Positions 7,780-15,904 of a stretch of DNA of 64,000 bases are shown here, in pieces. The DNA lies in assembly GCF_014651855.1 (NCBI RefSeq), contig NZ_BMXR01000001.1, positions 666,641 through 730,640 on the forward strand, read 5' to 3'. Source of the DNA: Saccharospirillum salsuginis (lineage in GTDB: Bacteria; Pseudomonadota; Gammaproteobacteria; Pseudomonadales; Natronospirillaceae). The notes below the pieces were generated by a model. It was not told where the DNA came from and did no database searches. It was given only the letters and a program-made list of their open reading frames with translations. The translations under genes were made by a program, and so were the position numbers. Each line of letters begins with the position of its first letter. Position 1 is the first letter of the stretch.

Positions 7780-9030
7780 TCAATTCGCCAAATAATGCTT
7801 CCGCGACCACATCTTCATTTCGTCCAACTTCCGCAAGCGCTCACCGATACGTTCCAGCGTCGCCTGAACCGGAATCTCCCCCATCGCCATCTCCTGCAAA
7901 TGCGCTTCCCAACTGCTCCAGAACCGGCGCATTTCGGGGATGTCCGGCATGGTCTCACCCGTGGCAGCCATGGCGAAGGTATGGGCGATGCGCGGGTTGG
8001 CTTCCAGTTCATCCATCAATTGCTTGTTGGCGGCGGCGCCCAGCGGGCGGTCGTCGTTGAGGGCTTTCACGCCGTCGTAGACCACTACATACTCTTCCAG
8101 AAACTTCCGCGCCATGTCGGTGTTCGGGCTGTAGCCGTTGATCGCACCGGCCAGAAAACCGACGAAGGGCCGTCCGTGACCGGCGGACTCGTTCACGGCC
8201 GGGAACCGGGCCAGTTCGAAATCTATGCCGGACGCGCTGATCTGATTCCAGGCCCAGGGGCCGTTGATGATCATGGCCGTCTCGCCCGCCAGAAAGCTGT
8301 CCATCATCAAGCCGTAATTATCGTCCGCTTCGATGACACCGGCATCCATCAGCCGATTGAGCGTCGACAAGCCCTGAACGGCGCCTCGGTTGTCCACGCC
8401 GACATCGGTCAGTTGATACACCTGATCGACCTTGCGGAACGAGTAACCACCGGCCGAAGTCACCAGAGGCCAGGTGAAATAAGGCGTGGTGTAATCCCAG
8501 ACAATGGCGCGCTTGCCGTCCTGGCGCAATTCGCGGTCGAGCGCGATGACCTCGTCCCAGGTCTTGGGCGGGTTGGCGACCAGATCCGGATTGTAGATCA
8601 GGGAGATGGCTTCCATGGCGACCGGGTAGCCGTATAGTCGGTCACCGACCGTCATGGCGCCCCAGGCGAAGTCGTGGATGGCGTCGCGCACCTCGCCGGG
8701 CGGGTCTACCGGCTCCAGATAGCCTTCGTTGATCCAGCTGCCGAAACGGTCGTGGGCCCAGAAAATCACATCCGGACCCTTGGAGGTTGCGGCGAACTTG
8801 GTAAAGCGGGCGGCGGGGTCGTCCTCGCTGTCCCAATCGTCCTGGGTGCGCACGATGACCGGAATACCGGTGTCGCGGGTAAAACGGTTGCCGACGGCCT
8901 GCAGGCCCTCGTAGCTCTTATCGTTGTTGATCCAGACTTCCAGCGCGCCGGATTCAAACGCGTGAACCGGCAAGCTGAGTGAGATCAGCGGGATACACAG
9001 GGTAGCGAGCAAGGTACGGATCATATACAT
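7780..9030 (-). CDS. MalE-like maltose/maltodextrin-binding periplasmic protein
   Basis: 416 aa. Signal peptide at about residues 1-24 (ends PVHA), then FESGALEVWINNDKSYEGL. Segments GPDVIFWAHDRFGSWINEG, YGYPVAMEAISLIYN and MIINGPWAWN match the MalE family almost motif for motif. The gene stands alone: no malF, malG or malK is adjacent, so it must work with a permease encoded elsewhere, or with the two permeases just upstream. ATG 9030 was chosen over 9024 because GGAG lies six bases before it. Downstream, between it and the convergent permease gene, is a REP pair. Binding of maltodextrins is inferred from family. Confidence 0.9.
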   Translation of the reverse strand: MYMIRTLLATLCIPLISLSLPVHAFESGALEVWINNDKSYEGLQAVGNRFTRDTGIPVIVRTQDDWDSEDDPAARFTKFAATSKGPDVIFWAHDRFGSWINEGYLEPVDPPGEVRDAIHDFAWGAMTVGDRLYGYPVAMEAISLIYNPDLVANPPKTWDEVIALDRELRQDGKRAIVWDYTTPYFTWPLVTSAGGYSFRKVDQVYQLTDVGVDNRGAVQGLSTLNRLMDAGVIEADDNYGLMMDSFLAGETAMIINGPWAWNQISASGIDFELARFPAVNESAGHGRPFVGFLAGAINGYSPNTDMARKFLEEYVVVYDGVKALNDDRPLGAAANKQLMDELEANPRIAHTFAMAATGETMPDIPEMRRFWSSWEAHLQEMAMGEIPVQATLERIGERLRKLDEMKMWSRKHYLAN

Positions 9031-9248
9031 CGTCTTCTCCGTCGATCCGGGCGGATTGCATCCGCCTTCGGATCTGGCCTATTGTTTTTCTTCTGTCCGG
9101 CCCCGGTTTAGCCCGGTCCGGCATTTTGGTATTCGGCCATTATCCACAGCCACTCCGTAAGATTTCAGTTGATTTTGGGGGTGGACACCCTGGTTAGACC
9201 CCGGTGGAGCCGGGGTTGATCGGTCTGATTAAGAGGGGAATTCCCGGC

Positions 9249-9797
9249 ATGAGCCGTTTAAAACCGCCCGTGTTTGCCGTCGCTGTCCTATGGGCGGTTT
9301 TTCTGGTCGATGGTTATCTGACCGGAATCGATCTTCGTGTTTTCGGCCTGGTCCCGCGAGAGACGGATCGGCTGTGGGCGATTCTGACCATCCCTTTCCT
9401 GCACGGCCATATGGCCCACCTGATCGGCAACAGCATACCCCTGTTGTTGTTCGGCTGGCTGGTGATGCGGCGCGGTACGGGCCGCTTTATCGCTGCCAGT
9501 GCCTTTATCATCGTCGTCGGCGGTGTGTTCCTCTGGCTGATCGGTCGCCCGGCGCTGCACATCGGTGCCAGCGGCTGGGTCTTCGGGCTGTGGGGGCTGA
9601 TCATCGCCGATGGCTGGTATGAACGCACACCGACGGCGGTGCTCACCAGCCTGTTGGTGATCCTGCTCTACGGCGGCATGGTGTGGGGGCTGCTGCCGCA
9701 GGCGACGGTCAGTTTCGAAGCGCACCTGGGCGGGCTGGTGGCCGGGGTCTTGTATTCCGGCTTCAGCCACCGCAACCGCCGTGTGGCGCGCCGGTGA
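9249..9797 (+). CDS. Rhomboid-family intramembrane serine protease
   Basis: 182 aa with about six membrane helices, the compact form of the rhomboid fold. The catalytic serine sits in GASG (S108, in HIGASGWVFGLWG) and the catalytic histidine in FEAHLGG (H159). The oxyanion/N-terminal His-Asn element HMAHLIGNS is at about residues 54-62. Start ATG 9249 follows AGAGGGG; a longer in-frame start at 9204 would add a polar leader not typical of the family. Substrates are unknown. It is transcribed alone, divergent from the malE-like gene, and is followed by the kinase/RNase Z-like fusion gene in the same direction after 160 bp. Confidence 0.9.
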   Translation: MSRLKPPVFAVAVLWAVFLVDGYLTGIDLRVFGLVPRETDRLWAILTIPFLHGHMAHLIGNSIPLLLFGWLVMRRGTGRFIAASAFIIVVGGVFLWLIGRPALHIGASGWVFGLWGLIIADGWYERTPTAVLTSLLVILLYGGMVWGLLPQATVSFEAHLGGLVAGVLYSGFSHRNRRVARR

Positions 9798-9959
9798 ACC
9801 GCTCCCCTTTTCCGCCTGGCTCGTCGGTCCCATGGGTGTAGTACGGCAATCACCTTGAGTACTGGCGGGAAGACACTAGTGTTATAGGTCCAACCGACCG
9901 ACATAGGCTGGAGATAGCGACCGTGGTTCTGGACGTTCAACCGCTGACGGAGCCCAGTG

Positions 9960-11867
9960 ATGACCCCACCCACCGCACCAACCTGGCACGACTACGACCC
10001 GGATGGGCTGATTGAGGGCCTGGAGGATGGCACGCGCCTGATGGTCTTCGGCGACCCCGGCAGCGGCAAGAGCCGGCTCTGCGCCGACCTGGCGGACGCC
10101 CTTCTGCACATCGGCCGGGAATGCCTTTGTGTGAACGCCGACCCGGCCTCGCCTGCGTTTGGGCCGCCCGGAACCCTGAGCCTGGGCCGACGTCAGCGAG
10201 AACAGTGGCAGGTTCTGCGACGGGAAGCCTTGTGTACGCTCGATGCCGGTCGCTTTCGTCTGCCGCTTTGCCAGATCGTCACCCGACTGATGGACTTCGC
10301 CGACGACCGCCCGGTGCTGATCGACGCGCCCGGCCTGACCCGGGGCATCGCCGCCGCCGAGCTGTTACCCGCGCTGGTCGACGCCGCCGGTGTCGACCAC
10401 CTGGTGGTGCTCGGCCAGCCCGGCACACTGCCGCTGCCCGACGAACTGGCCGCCCTGCCCTGTGCCATCACCCGGATGCGCAGCCACCCCGACGCCCGAC
10501 AGCCCACGACACCGGAACGGCGCAACCAACGCAGCCAACGCTGGAACGCCTTTCTCGCGCAGTGCGAACCGAGGACCTTCAATCTGGACCACAGCCGCGT
10601 GACCGGCACGCCACCGCCCCGGTTCGCGCCGCAAGCCTGGGTCGGTCGACAGATCGCGGTGCTCGACCGGGGCCACACCGTCGCACTGGGCGAAGTCCGC
10701 TCGCTGGACGGCAACCGACCCACCGCCTGGCTCGATAACTCCGCCCCTGGCGATACCCTGCTGATCCGCAATGCCGTGCGCAAAGCGGACAGGACCCTCG
10801 GAACCGCCGCCGAACCGGTCAGCCGGGGTAAAACCCGGGCGCCGGTCCTGCTGGGCGAACCCAACCAGCCGATGCATTTCACCGTCGGCCGCCTCAACGC
10901 CACCCTGCACAACGGCGTATTCGGCGACCCCATGCTGGAAGTGTCGTTCAACACCCGTCAGCACTGCGTGCTGTTCGACCTCGGCGAAGCCGGCCACCTG
11001 CCGGCGCGACTGGCGCACCGGGTCAGCGACGTCTTCTTCAGCCATGCCCATTTCGACCACATCGGCGGTTTCCCCTGGCTGTTACGCGCCCGCCTGCTGC
11101 CCTTGCCCGCCTGCCGACTCTACGGCCCACCCGGCCTTGCGCAGCACATCGCGAGCTGGATCGGCGGCGTGCGCTGGGACCGCATCGGCGAACAGGCCCC
11201 CGAGTTCCACATTCAGGAAGTCCACGGCGACCGCATCGAGCACTACCGCATCGTCACCGGCGGCCCCCTGCAACACCAGGCCACCAGCGACCTCCACAAC
11301 GGCCTGCTGCTGAGCGAATCCGGTTTCCGGGTCCGTACCGTCACGCTGGACCATGACATCCCCGTGCTCGCCTACGCACTGGAGCACGCGAACAAACTCT
11401 CGATCCGCGAGACCGCGCTTCGGGACATGAAGCAGCCGCCCGGACCCTGGCTGGGCGACCTTAAACAAGCCGTACAGCATAACCGGATGGACGAAACACT
11501 GACCCTGCCGGACGGCACGGAACACACGGTCCGTACCCTCGCCGACCGTCTGGTGGAGCAAACCCCAGGCGAAACCCTCGTCTACGCCACCGACCTGGCC
11601 GACACCCAAGCCAACCGCACCGCCCTGATCGGGCTCGCCCGTGGCGCCGACGCCTTCGTCTGCGAAGCCCCCTTCCTGCAGGCGGACCGGGAACAGGCCC
11701 GCAGCACCCAGCACCTGACCGCCCGAGCCTGTGGCGAGATCGCGGCGGCTGCCGGCGTGAAGCGGTTGGTGCCGTTTCATTTCTCCAAACGGTACAAAAA
11801 GGATGCGGGGGCGGTGTATCGGGAAATTGAGGAAGGGTTTGGGCGGTCGGTTCAGGATAGTGACTGA
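9960..11867 (+). CDS. Fusion of Clp1/Grc3-like polynucleotide kinase domain to RNase Z-like metallo-beta-lactamase nuclease
   Basis: 635 aa. The N-terminal part (about 25-165) has Walker A GDPGSGKS (31-38), then the Clp1/Grc3 hallmark DPASPAFGPPG (61-71) and a DAPGLTRG strand, as in 5'-OH polynucleotide kinases. A middle region (about 210-290) may be a small beta domain. The C-terminal part (about 300-635) is RNase Z-like: metal motif SHAHFDHIGG with H362, H364, D366, H367; LDHDIPVLAYALE; GPWLGDLKQ; metal-ligand D545; and the closing HFSKRY. One polypeptide thus seems to combine an RNA 5' kinase with a 3'-side endonuclease, suggesting tRNA processing or RNA repair. ATG 9960 is chosen over GTG 9957 by the GGAG at 9949. 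Domain calls are from motif recognition; the activity is inferred. Confidence 0.82.
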   Translation: MTPPTAPTWHDYDPDGLIEGLEDGTRLMVFGDPGSGKSRLCADLADALLHIGRECLCVNADPASPAFGPPGTLSLGRRQREQWQVLRREALCTLDAGRFRLPLCQIVTRLMDFADDRPVLIDAPGLTRGIAAAELLPALVDAAGVDHLVVLGQPGTLPLPDELAALPCAITRMRSHPDARQPTTPERRNQRSQRWNAFLAQCEPRTFNLDHSRVTGTPPPRFAPQAWVGRQIAVLDRGHTVALGEVRSLDGNRPTAWLDNSAPGDTLLIRNAVRKADRTLGTAAEPVSRGKTRAPVLLGEPNQPMHFTVGRLNATLHNGVFGDPMLEVSFNTRQHCVLFDLGEAGHLPARLAHRVSDVFFSHAHFDHIGGFPWLLRARLLPLPACRLYGPPGLAQHIASWIGGVRWDRIGEQAPEFHIQEVHGDRIEHYRIVTGGPLQHQATSDLHNGLLLSESGFRVRTVTLDHDIPVLAYALEHANKLSIRETALRDMKQPPGPWLGDLKQAVQHNRMDETLTLPDGTEHTVRTLADRLVEQTPGETLVYATDLADTQANRTALIGLARGADAFVCEAPFLQADREQARSTQHLTARACGEIAAAAGVKRLVPFHFSKRYKKDAGAVYREIEEGFGRSVQDSD

Positions 11868-11910
11868 GAGATTAGCAACTTTGTAACCTCACCCAGATTG
11901 TACCAACTAT

Positions 11911-11947
11911 TGGTTTATATAAACCACTTAATGGTCTATATTTACCA
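11911..11947. promoter_or_regulatory. Twin 16-bp operator-like palindromes upstream of the winged-helix gene
   Basis: TGGTTTATATAAACCA at 11911-11926 is a perfect palindrome. A second, imperfect copy TGGTCTATATTTACCA lies at 11932-11947, exactly 21 bp downstream, two helical turns. They overlap the AT-rich promoter of the winged-helix/nucleotidyltransferase pair and are probable autoregulatory sites. Confidence 0.75.
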
Positions 11948-11972
11948 AATGTAGGTTAGCTGGAATGTACCC

Positions 11973-12347
11973 ATGTTTGTCTTGAAAGGCGTGTTACGGG
12001 CGGAAAGCCAGGAGAAGGTACTCATTTACCTCCTCCTCTGTGGGTCCGGATATGGAAAGCAGATCGCGACATTCTTCGATGTACCCACCAACCCGATCCA
12101 AAAGCAATTGGCTCGGTTGGAGACAGATGGCGTCATCGTCAGCCATGCGGTCGGCAAGGTCCGCGTCTATGAGTTGAACCCCCGCTACCCCTTCTTTCAG
12201 CCCCTGAAAGAGCTTTTAAAAGCAGCAATCTCGGCCTACCCACCCGAAATGGTTAACCGCCTTTTGGTTGGGCGGACACGACCACGCCAACCCGGTAAAC
12301 CATTGGTTGCAGCCCGAAACCGTTCGGAGGAGGACCCGGGATCATGA
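11973..12347 (+). CDS. Winged-helix (ArsR-like) DNA-binding protein paired with a nucleotidyltransferase
   Basis: 124 aa. Residues about 5-75 form a winged helix of the ArsR/MarR type: the stretch GYGKQIATFFDVPTNPIQKQ looks like the helix-turn-helix, followed by LARLETDGVIVSHAVGKVRVYEL as the wing. The C-terminal tail is basic (RTRPRQPGKP). The stop overlaps the next ATG by four bases (ATGA), so the two genes form one unit. The lower GC of this pair relative to its neighbours points to horizontal transfer. A DNA-binding protein plus nucleotidyltransferase is a known layout for toxin-antitoxin or abortive-infection modules; the role as repressor/antitoxin, binding the twin palindromes upstream, is my inference. 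Confidence 0.75.
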   Translation: MFVLKGVLRAESQEKVLIYLLLCGSGYGKQIATFFDVPTNPIQKQLARLETDGVIVSHAVGKVRVYELNPRYPFFQPLKELLKAAISAYPPEMVNRLLVGRTRPRQPGKPLVAARNRSEEDPGS

Positions 12348-12949
12348 GGGATTTCAGTAAAACCTCCATCATTGAACTAGCGGCCATTGTCGCCGAACAC
12401 CTTGAGCGGCACGGTATAGACGTTGTGCTTGTGGGCGGACTGGCTGTGGAGATCTATACGGACAATCTTTATCTCACCAAAGATATCGATATGGTGAACA
12501 CAAACTATCAAACGCCCAAGAAAATGAATCCGGCCTTGGCGGAACTGGGGTTCCACAAAGAGGGACGGATTTACGTCAACGACACAACAGATATCACACT
12601 GGAATTTCCACCTGGGCCTCTGGCTGTCGGCAATACTCTGATCTCGGTTGACCAAATCACCCGAGTTGGAGAAGGCCAAATTCCCATTCTTGGCATCAAA
12701 GATGTCATCAAGGACCGACTGGCAGCCTACATACACTGGGGAGATCAACAGTCGCTGATTCAAGCGCTGGCTATGATGCTGAAACATGATATCGAACCCA
12801 ATACATTCCAGGAATTCTGTACTCAAGAGGGTGCATCGGCTTCATATACACTGCTGAAGGCCCTGTATACCGAAGCGGAATCCCAGCAAGTAACCACGAT
12901 GGAACACCTGGAAACACTGCTGACGAAAACCTTGCTAGACAGCCTTTGA
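12344..12949 (+). CDS. Nucleotidyltransferase-fold protein, possible toxin of a winged-helix/NTase module
   Basis: 201 aa. The pol-beta-type nucleotidyltransferase core is visible as VLVGGLAVEIYT (G31-G32) followed by KDIDMV (D47, D49), the GG...DxD metal-binding signature, and a later strand with DITLEFPPGPLAV that may supply the third acidic residue. This resembles the DUF6036/AbiEii-like group. The C-terminal half is helical with no recognised motif. The gene overlaps the winged-helix gene by four bases and has a strong GGAGGAGG ribosome site, implying higher output than its partner. What it modifies is unknown. It is the last gene before a structured leader region. Confidence 0.72.
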   Translation: MRDFSKTSIIELAAIVAEHLERHGIDVVLVGGLAVEIYTDNLYLTKDIDMVNTNYQTPKKMNPALAELGFHKEGRIYVNDTTDITLEFPPGPLAVGNTLISVDQITRVGEGQIPILGIKDVIKDRLAAYIHWGDQQSLIQALAMMLKHDIEPNTFQEFCTQEGASASYTLLKALYTEAESQQVTTMEHLETLLTKTLLDSL

Positions 12950-13323
12950 CCTGCTGAACACCAGTATTGGATGAATTGGCATTCGCATAGGATTCCTTGG
13001 AAGTTCATCGGGCAAACAAAACGACAGATCGCTAGCGACCGAACCGGTGGCGCTGTCACCGGCACCATCGGACAGATCAACTCCGGTGCGTTCAGGGCTT
13101 GGTCGCCCTGAACCGCTTCTCCACAGAAATTTTCACTATTCTTTTCTTTAATTGCGTTAATTTCTCCTGCAAGCACACCCTTTCATCAGGGTCATCATCA
13201 AAAATCCGACCCAGTTTCAGGCACACCTACTTAAGCCTCATCGATAGAATTTTTGCGGTCCGCGGTTGGGCGTTTGCTCGCCCGACTCACCTCAGATAAA
13301 AACAACGATGAGGATTACCCATC
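12950..13323 (+). promoter_or_regulatory. 374-bp structured leader upstream of the alanine/glycine symporter gene
   Basis: Two good hairpins are visible: CCGGTG (13044-13049) with CACCGG (13057-13062), and GTTCAGGGC (13090-13098) with GCCCTGAAC (13105-13113), a perfect 9-bp stem with a six-base loop. A pyrimidine-rich stretch follows (13115-13160). I considered a glycine riboswitch but did not find its conserved purine core, so this is recorded only as a structured region that may hold the terminator of the upstream module or a regulatory leader. Confidence 0.4.
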
Positions 13324-14688
13324 ATGGAACTGCTAACCGAAATTATTTCCGCCATCAACGGCGTCGTCTGGGGCCCGATGATGCTTGTGCTGATTCTGGG
13401 CGTCGGCCTCTTCCTGCAACTGGGCCTCCGTCTGATGCCCATCCTGAAGCTGGGAGCCGGCTTCAAGATGATGTGGGAAGGCCGCTCCACCTCCGACAGT
13501 GACCGCAATGCCGGTGAAATTTCCCCCTTTCAGGCCCTGATGACGGCACTGTCCGCAACCGTCGGTACGGGCAACATCGCCGGTGTCGCCACCGCCGTGT
13601 TTCTCGGCGGCCCCGGCGCGCTTTTCTGGATGTGGTGCACCGCCCTGGTCGGTATGGCGACCAAATATTCCGAAGCGGTACTGGCCGTGCAATTTCGTGA
13701 AGTCGACGAGAACGGCAACCACGTCGGCGGACCCATGTATTACATCAAGAATGGCCTGGGCTCCAAATGGGCCTGGATGGGCACGCTCTTCGCCATCTTC
13801 GCGACGGTGGCCGGGTTCGGTATTGGCAACACAGTGCAGTCCAACTCCGTCGCCGATGTGCTGGAGGCCAGCTTCGGTCTGCCCGACTGGGTCACCGGCG
13901 TGGCCCTGATGATTCTGACCGGTGCGGTTCTGCTGGGCGGAATCAAGCGTATTGGTCGAGTGGCCGGTTCCCTGGTGCCGTTGATGGCCGCGGCCTATCT
14001 GATCATTGGCCTGATCGTGCTGGGCATCAATGCCGATGCCATTCCCGCAGCGCTCGCCACCATCTTCCAGGACGCTTTCACCGGTACCGCCGCTCAGGGT
14101 GGTTTCGCCGGCGCGGCCGTCTGGGCCGCCATCCGGTTTGGCGTGGCACGGGGTGTGTTCTCCAACGAAGCCGGCCTTGGCAGTGCGCCCATCGCCCACG
14201 CCGCCGCGCAAACCAACGACCCGGTGCGCCAGGGCATGGTGGCCATGCTGGGCACCTTCATCGACACCATTGTCACCTGCTCCATCACCGGCCTTGTGAT
14301 CATCACCTCCGGCCTGTGGACCGGCGGTGAATCCGGCGCAGCGTTAACCTCGGCCGCCTTCGAACAGGCGCTGCCGGGCTGGGGCGACAGCCTGGTGGCG
14401 ATTTCCCTGGCGATCTTCGCCTTCACCACCATCCTGGGCTGGAGCGTCTACGGTGAGCGCAGCGCCGAATACCTGTTCGGCGTGAAAGCCATCCTGCCGT
14501 TCCGGTTGCTTTGGATCCTGGCCTTGCCCGTCGGCGCCCTGGCCGGCCTCGACTTCATCTGGCTGCTGGCCGACACCCTGAACGCCCTGATGGCCATCCC
14601 CAACCTGGTAGCCCTGGCTCTGTTGAGCCCGGTTGTCTTCAGACTGACACGCACGGCCATGGCCAAACGCGACGCTCAAACCGCCTGA
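13324..14688 (+). CDS. Alanine/glycine:cation symporter (AGCS family)
   Basis: 454 aa integral membrane protein with about 11 membrane segments. Signature regions include LSATVGTGNIAGVATAVFLGGPGALFW near residues 75-100 (family motif, split here in reading), GGPMYYIKNGLG, and FSNEAGLGSAPIAHAAA near residue 285, all typical of sodium:alanine symporters such as AlsT/DagA. It imports alanine or glycine with sodium. The ATG is preceded by GATGAGGATTACC. The following alanine racemase gene, 79 bp downstream, fits a D/L-alanine utilisation unit. Its last codons (AKRDAQTA then stop) are the left edge of a duplicated segment that reappears before the second racemase gene. Confidence 0.95.
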   Translation: MELLTEIISAINGVVWGPMMLVLILGVGLFLQLGLRLMPILKLGAGFKMMWEGRSTSDSDRNAGEISPFQALMTALSATVGTGNIAGVATAVFLGGPGALFWMWCTALVGMATKYSEAVLAVQFREVDENGNHVGGPMYYIKNGLGSKWAWMGTLFAIFATVAGFGIGNTVQSNSVADVLEASFGLPDWVTGVALMILTGAVLLGGIKRIGRVAGSLVPLMAAAYLIIGLIVLGINADAIPAALATIFQDAFTGTAAQGGFAGAAVWAAIRFGVARGVFSNEAGLGSAPIAHAAAQTNDPVRQGMVAMLGTFIDTIVTCSITGLVIITSGLWTGGESGAALTSAAFEQALPGWGDSLVAISLAIFAFTTILGWSVYGERSAEYLFGVKAILPFRLLWILALPVGALAGLDFIWLLADTLNALMAIPNLVALALLSPVVFRLTRTAMAKRDAQTA

Positions 14689-15825
14689 CGGTTCAGCTAT
14701 CTGACCGTCTGACAAACCCTTCCCGGGGCCTGCACCCGCAGGCCCCCTTTCCCATCCTGGAGGTTGTATGGCCCGCCCTGCACGCGCCCGCATCGATCTG
14801 GACGCCATCCGGCATAATGCCCGACTGGCACAGACCCTCGCCCCGGACAGCCAACTGATGGCCATCGTCAAAGGCAACGCCTACGGCCATGGTGCGGTAC
14901 CGGTGGCCCGGGCTCTGGCCGATCAGGTGGACGGCTTTGGCGTGGCCTGCATCGAAGAAGCGCGCGAACTGCGCGACGCCGGCATCCATAACCGACTGCT
15001 GCTGTTGGAAGGCTTCTTCACCGCCGATGAACTGGATGAGATTGACCGACTGCGTTTGGACGTCACCGTCCACTCCGACTACCAGTGCCACGCCATCGAA
15101 CAGGCAAACCTCAGCGAGCCGATCGCTGTCTGGCTAAAAGTGAACACCGGCATGAACCGACTCGGGTTCGCACCCGAAGACATTCCCGGCTTGATCCAGC
15201 GACTGGACCGCTCTCGCCTGGTGAGCGAACGAATCCTGATAACGCATCTGGCCCAGGCCGACAACCCGGGCGCTTCAACCACAAAAGATCAACTGGCCCG
15301 GCTGGAGAAGTTGATGGATCAGTGCTCGAACCTGCCCCTCAGTATCGCCAATTCCCCCGGAGTACTTGGCTGGCCCGCCACTCACGCGAACTGGATTCGC
15401 CCCGGCATGATGCTCTTCGGCGCCAACCCGATCGCCGACACACAACCGGGCTTAAAAGCCGCCATGACCCTGGAATCGGCCGTGATCGCCGAACGCCGGA
15501 TCGAACCCGGAGACACACTGGGCTATGGCGACCACTACCGCGCCAACCGCCCCATGCGCATCGGCGTTGTCGCCCTGGGCTATGCCGACGGCTTCCCCCG
15601 ACACGCACCCAATGGCTTACCGGTGCAGATCGACGGCCACGACAGCGTACTCGTCGGCCGGGTGTCGATGGATATGCTAACAGTGGACTTGACAGACTTA
15701 CCGGATGCCAGGGTCGGCAGCCGAGTGGAGTTTTGGGGGTCGAATGTGCCCATTGAGACCATTGCCCTGGAATGTGGCACCATTCCTTATGAGCTTGTGA
15801 GTCAAATAACCGCTCGTGTTACGCG
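14664..15825 (+). repeat. Direct repeat copy 1: 3' tip of symporter gene, leader hairpin and alr
   Basis: About 1.16 kb here matches 28793-29949. Homology begins inside the last codons of the symporter gene, runs through the intergenic hairpin, and ends in the last codons of alr. Identity is near complete at the 5' end (first 400 bases of alr) and patchy around 15170-15390, a mosaic pattern suggesting gene conversion. Confidence 0.92.
14725..14746 (+). terminator. Intercistronic hairpin between symporter and alr
   Basis: GGGGCCTGC (14725-14733) pairs perfectly with GCAGGCCCC (14738-14746) and is followed by only three T residues. It is a strong attenuator-like hairpin just before the ribosome site TGGAGG of alr, and is duplicated at 28854-28875. 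Confidence 0.6.
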
Positions 15826-15841
15826 CACCTATTCCTATTGA
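14768..15841 (+). CDS. alr: Alanine racemase, copy 1
   Basis: 357 aa PLP enzyme interconverting L- and D-alanine. The PLP lysine is K35 in AIVKGNAYGHG, with the family's usual alanine replaced by glycine after the lysine. The C-terminal catalytic tyrosine region GDTLGYGDHYRANRPMRIG is at about residues 242-260, and GRVSMDMLTVDLTDLP is the conserved beta-domain motif. A TGGAGG ribosome site precedes the ATG. It is probably co-expressed with the alanine/glycine symporter. A close paralogue lies at 28897; the two proteins are nearly identical except around residues 135-200 and at the extreme C terminus (TRTYSY here). Confidence 0.96.
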   Translation: MARPARARIDLDAIRHNARLAQTLAPDSQLMAIVKGNAYGHGAVPVARALADQVDGFGVACIEEARELRDAGIHNRLLLLEGFFTADELDEIDRLRLDVTVHSDYQCHAIEQANLSEPIAVWLKVNTGMNRLGFAPEDIPGLIQRLDRSRLVSERILITHLAQADNPGASTTKDQLARLEKLMDQCSNLPLSIANSPGVLGWPATHANWIRPGMMLFGANPIADTQPGLKAAMTLESAVIAERRIEPGDTLGYGDHYRANRPMRIGVVALGYADGFPRHAPNGLPVQIDGHDSVLVGRVSMDMLTVDLTDLPDARVGSRVEFWGSNVPIETIALECGTIPYELVSQITARVTRTYSY

Positions 15842-15904
15842 AACACTGATCAGGCGGTGATAGCACCGATTATTCGTACGACTTATGTCAAGTTAAAGAT
15901 GCCA

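Noticed and set aside
12950..13323. Glycine riboswitch upstream of the symporter
   Set aside because: GGACAGATC-like pieces occur twice, but the conserved purine-rich core of the glycine aptamer is missing.
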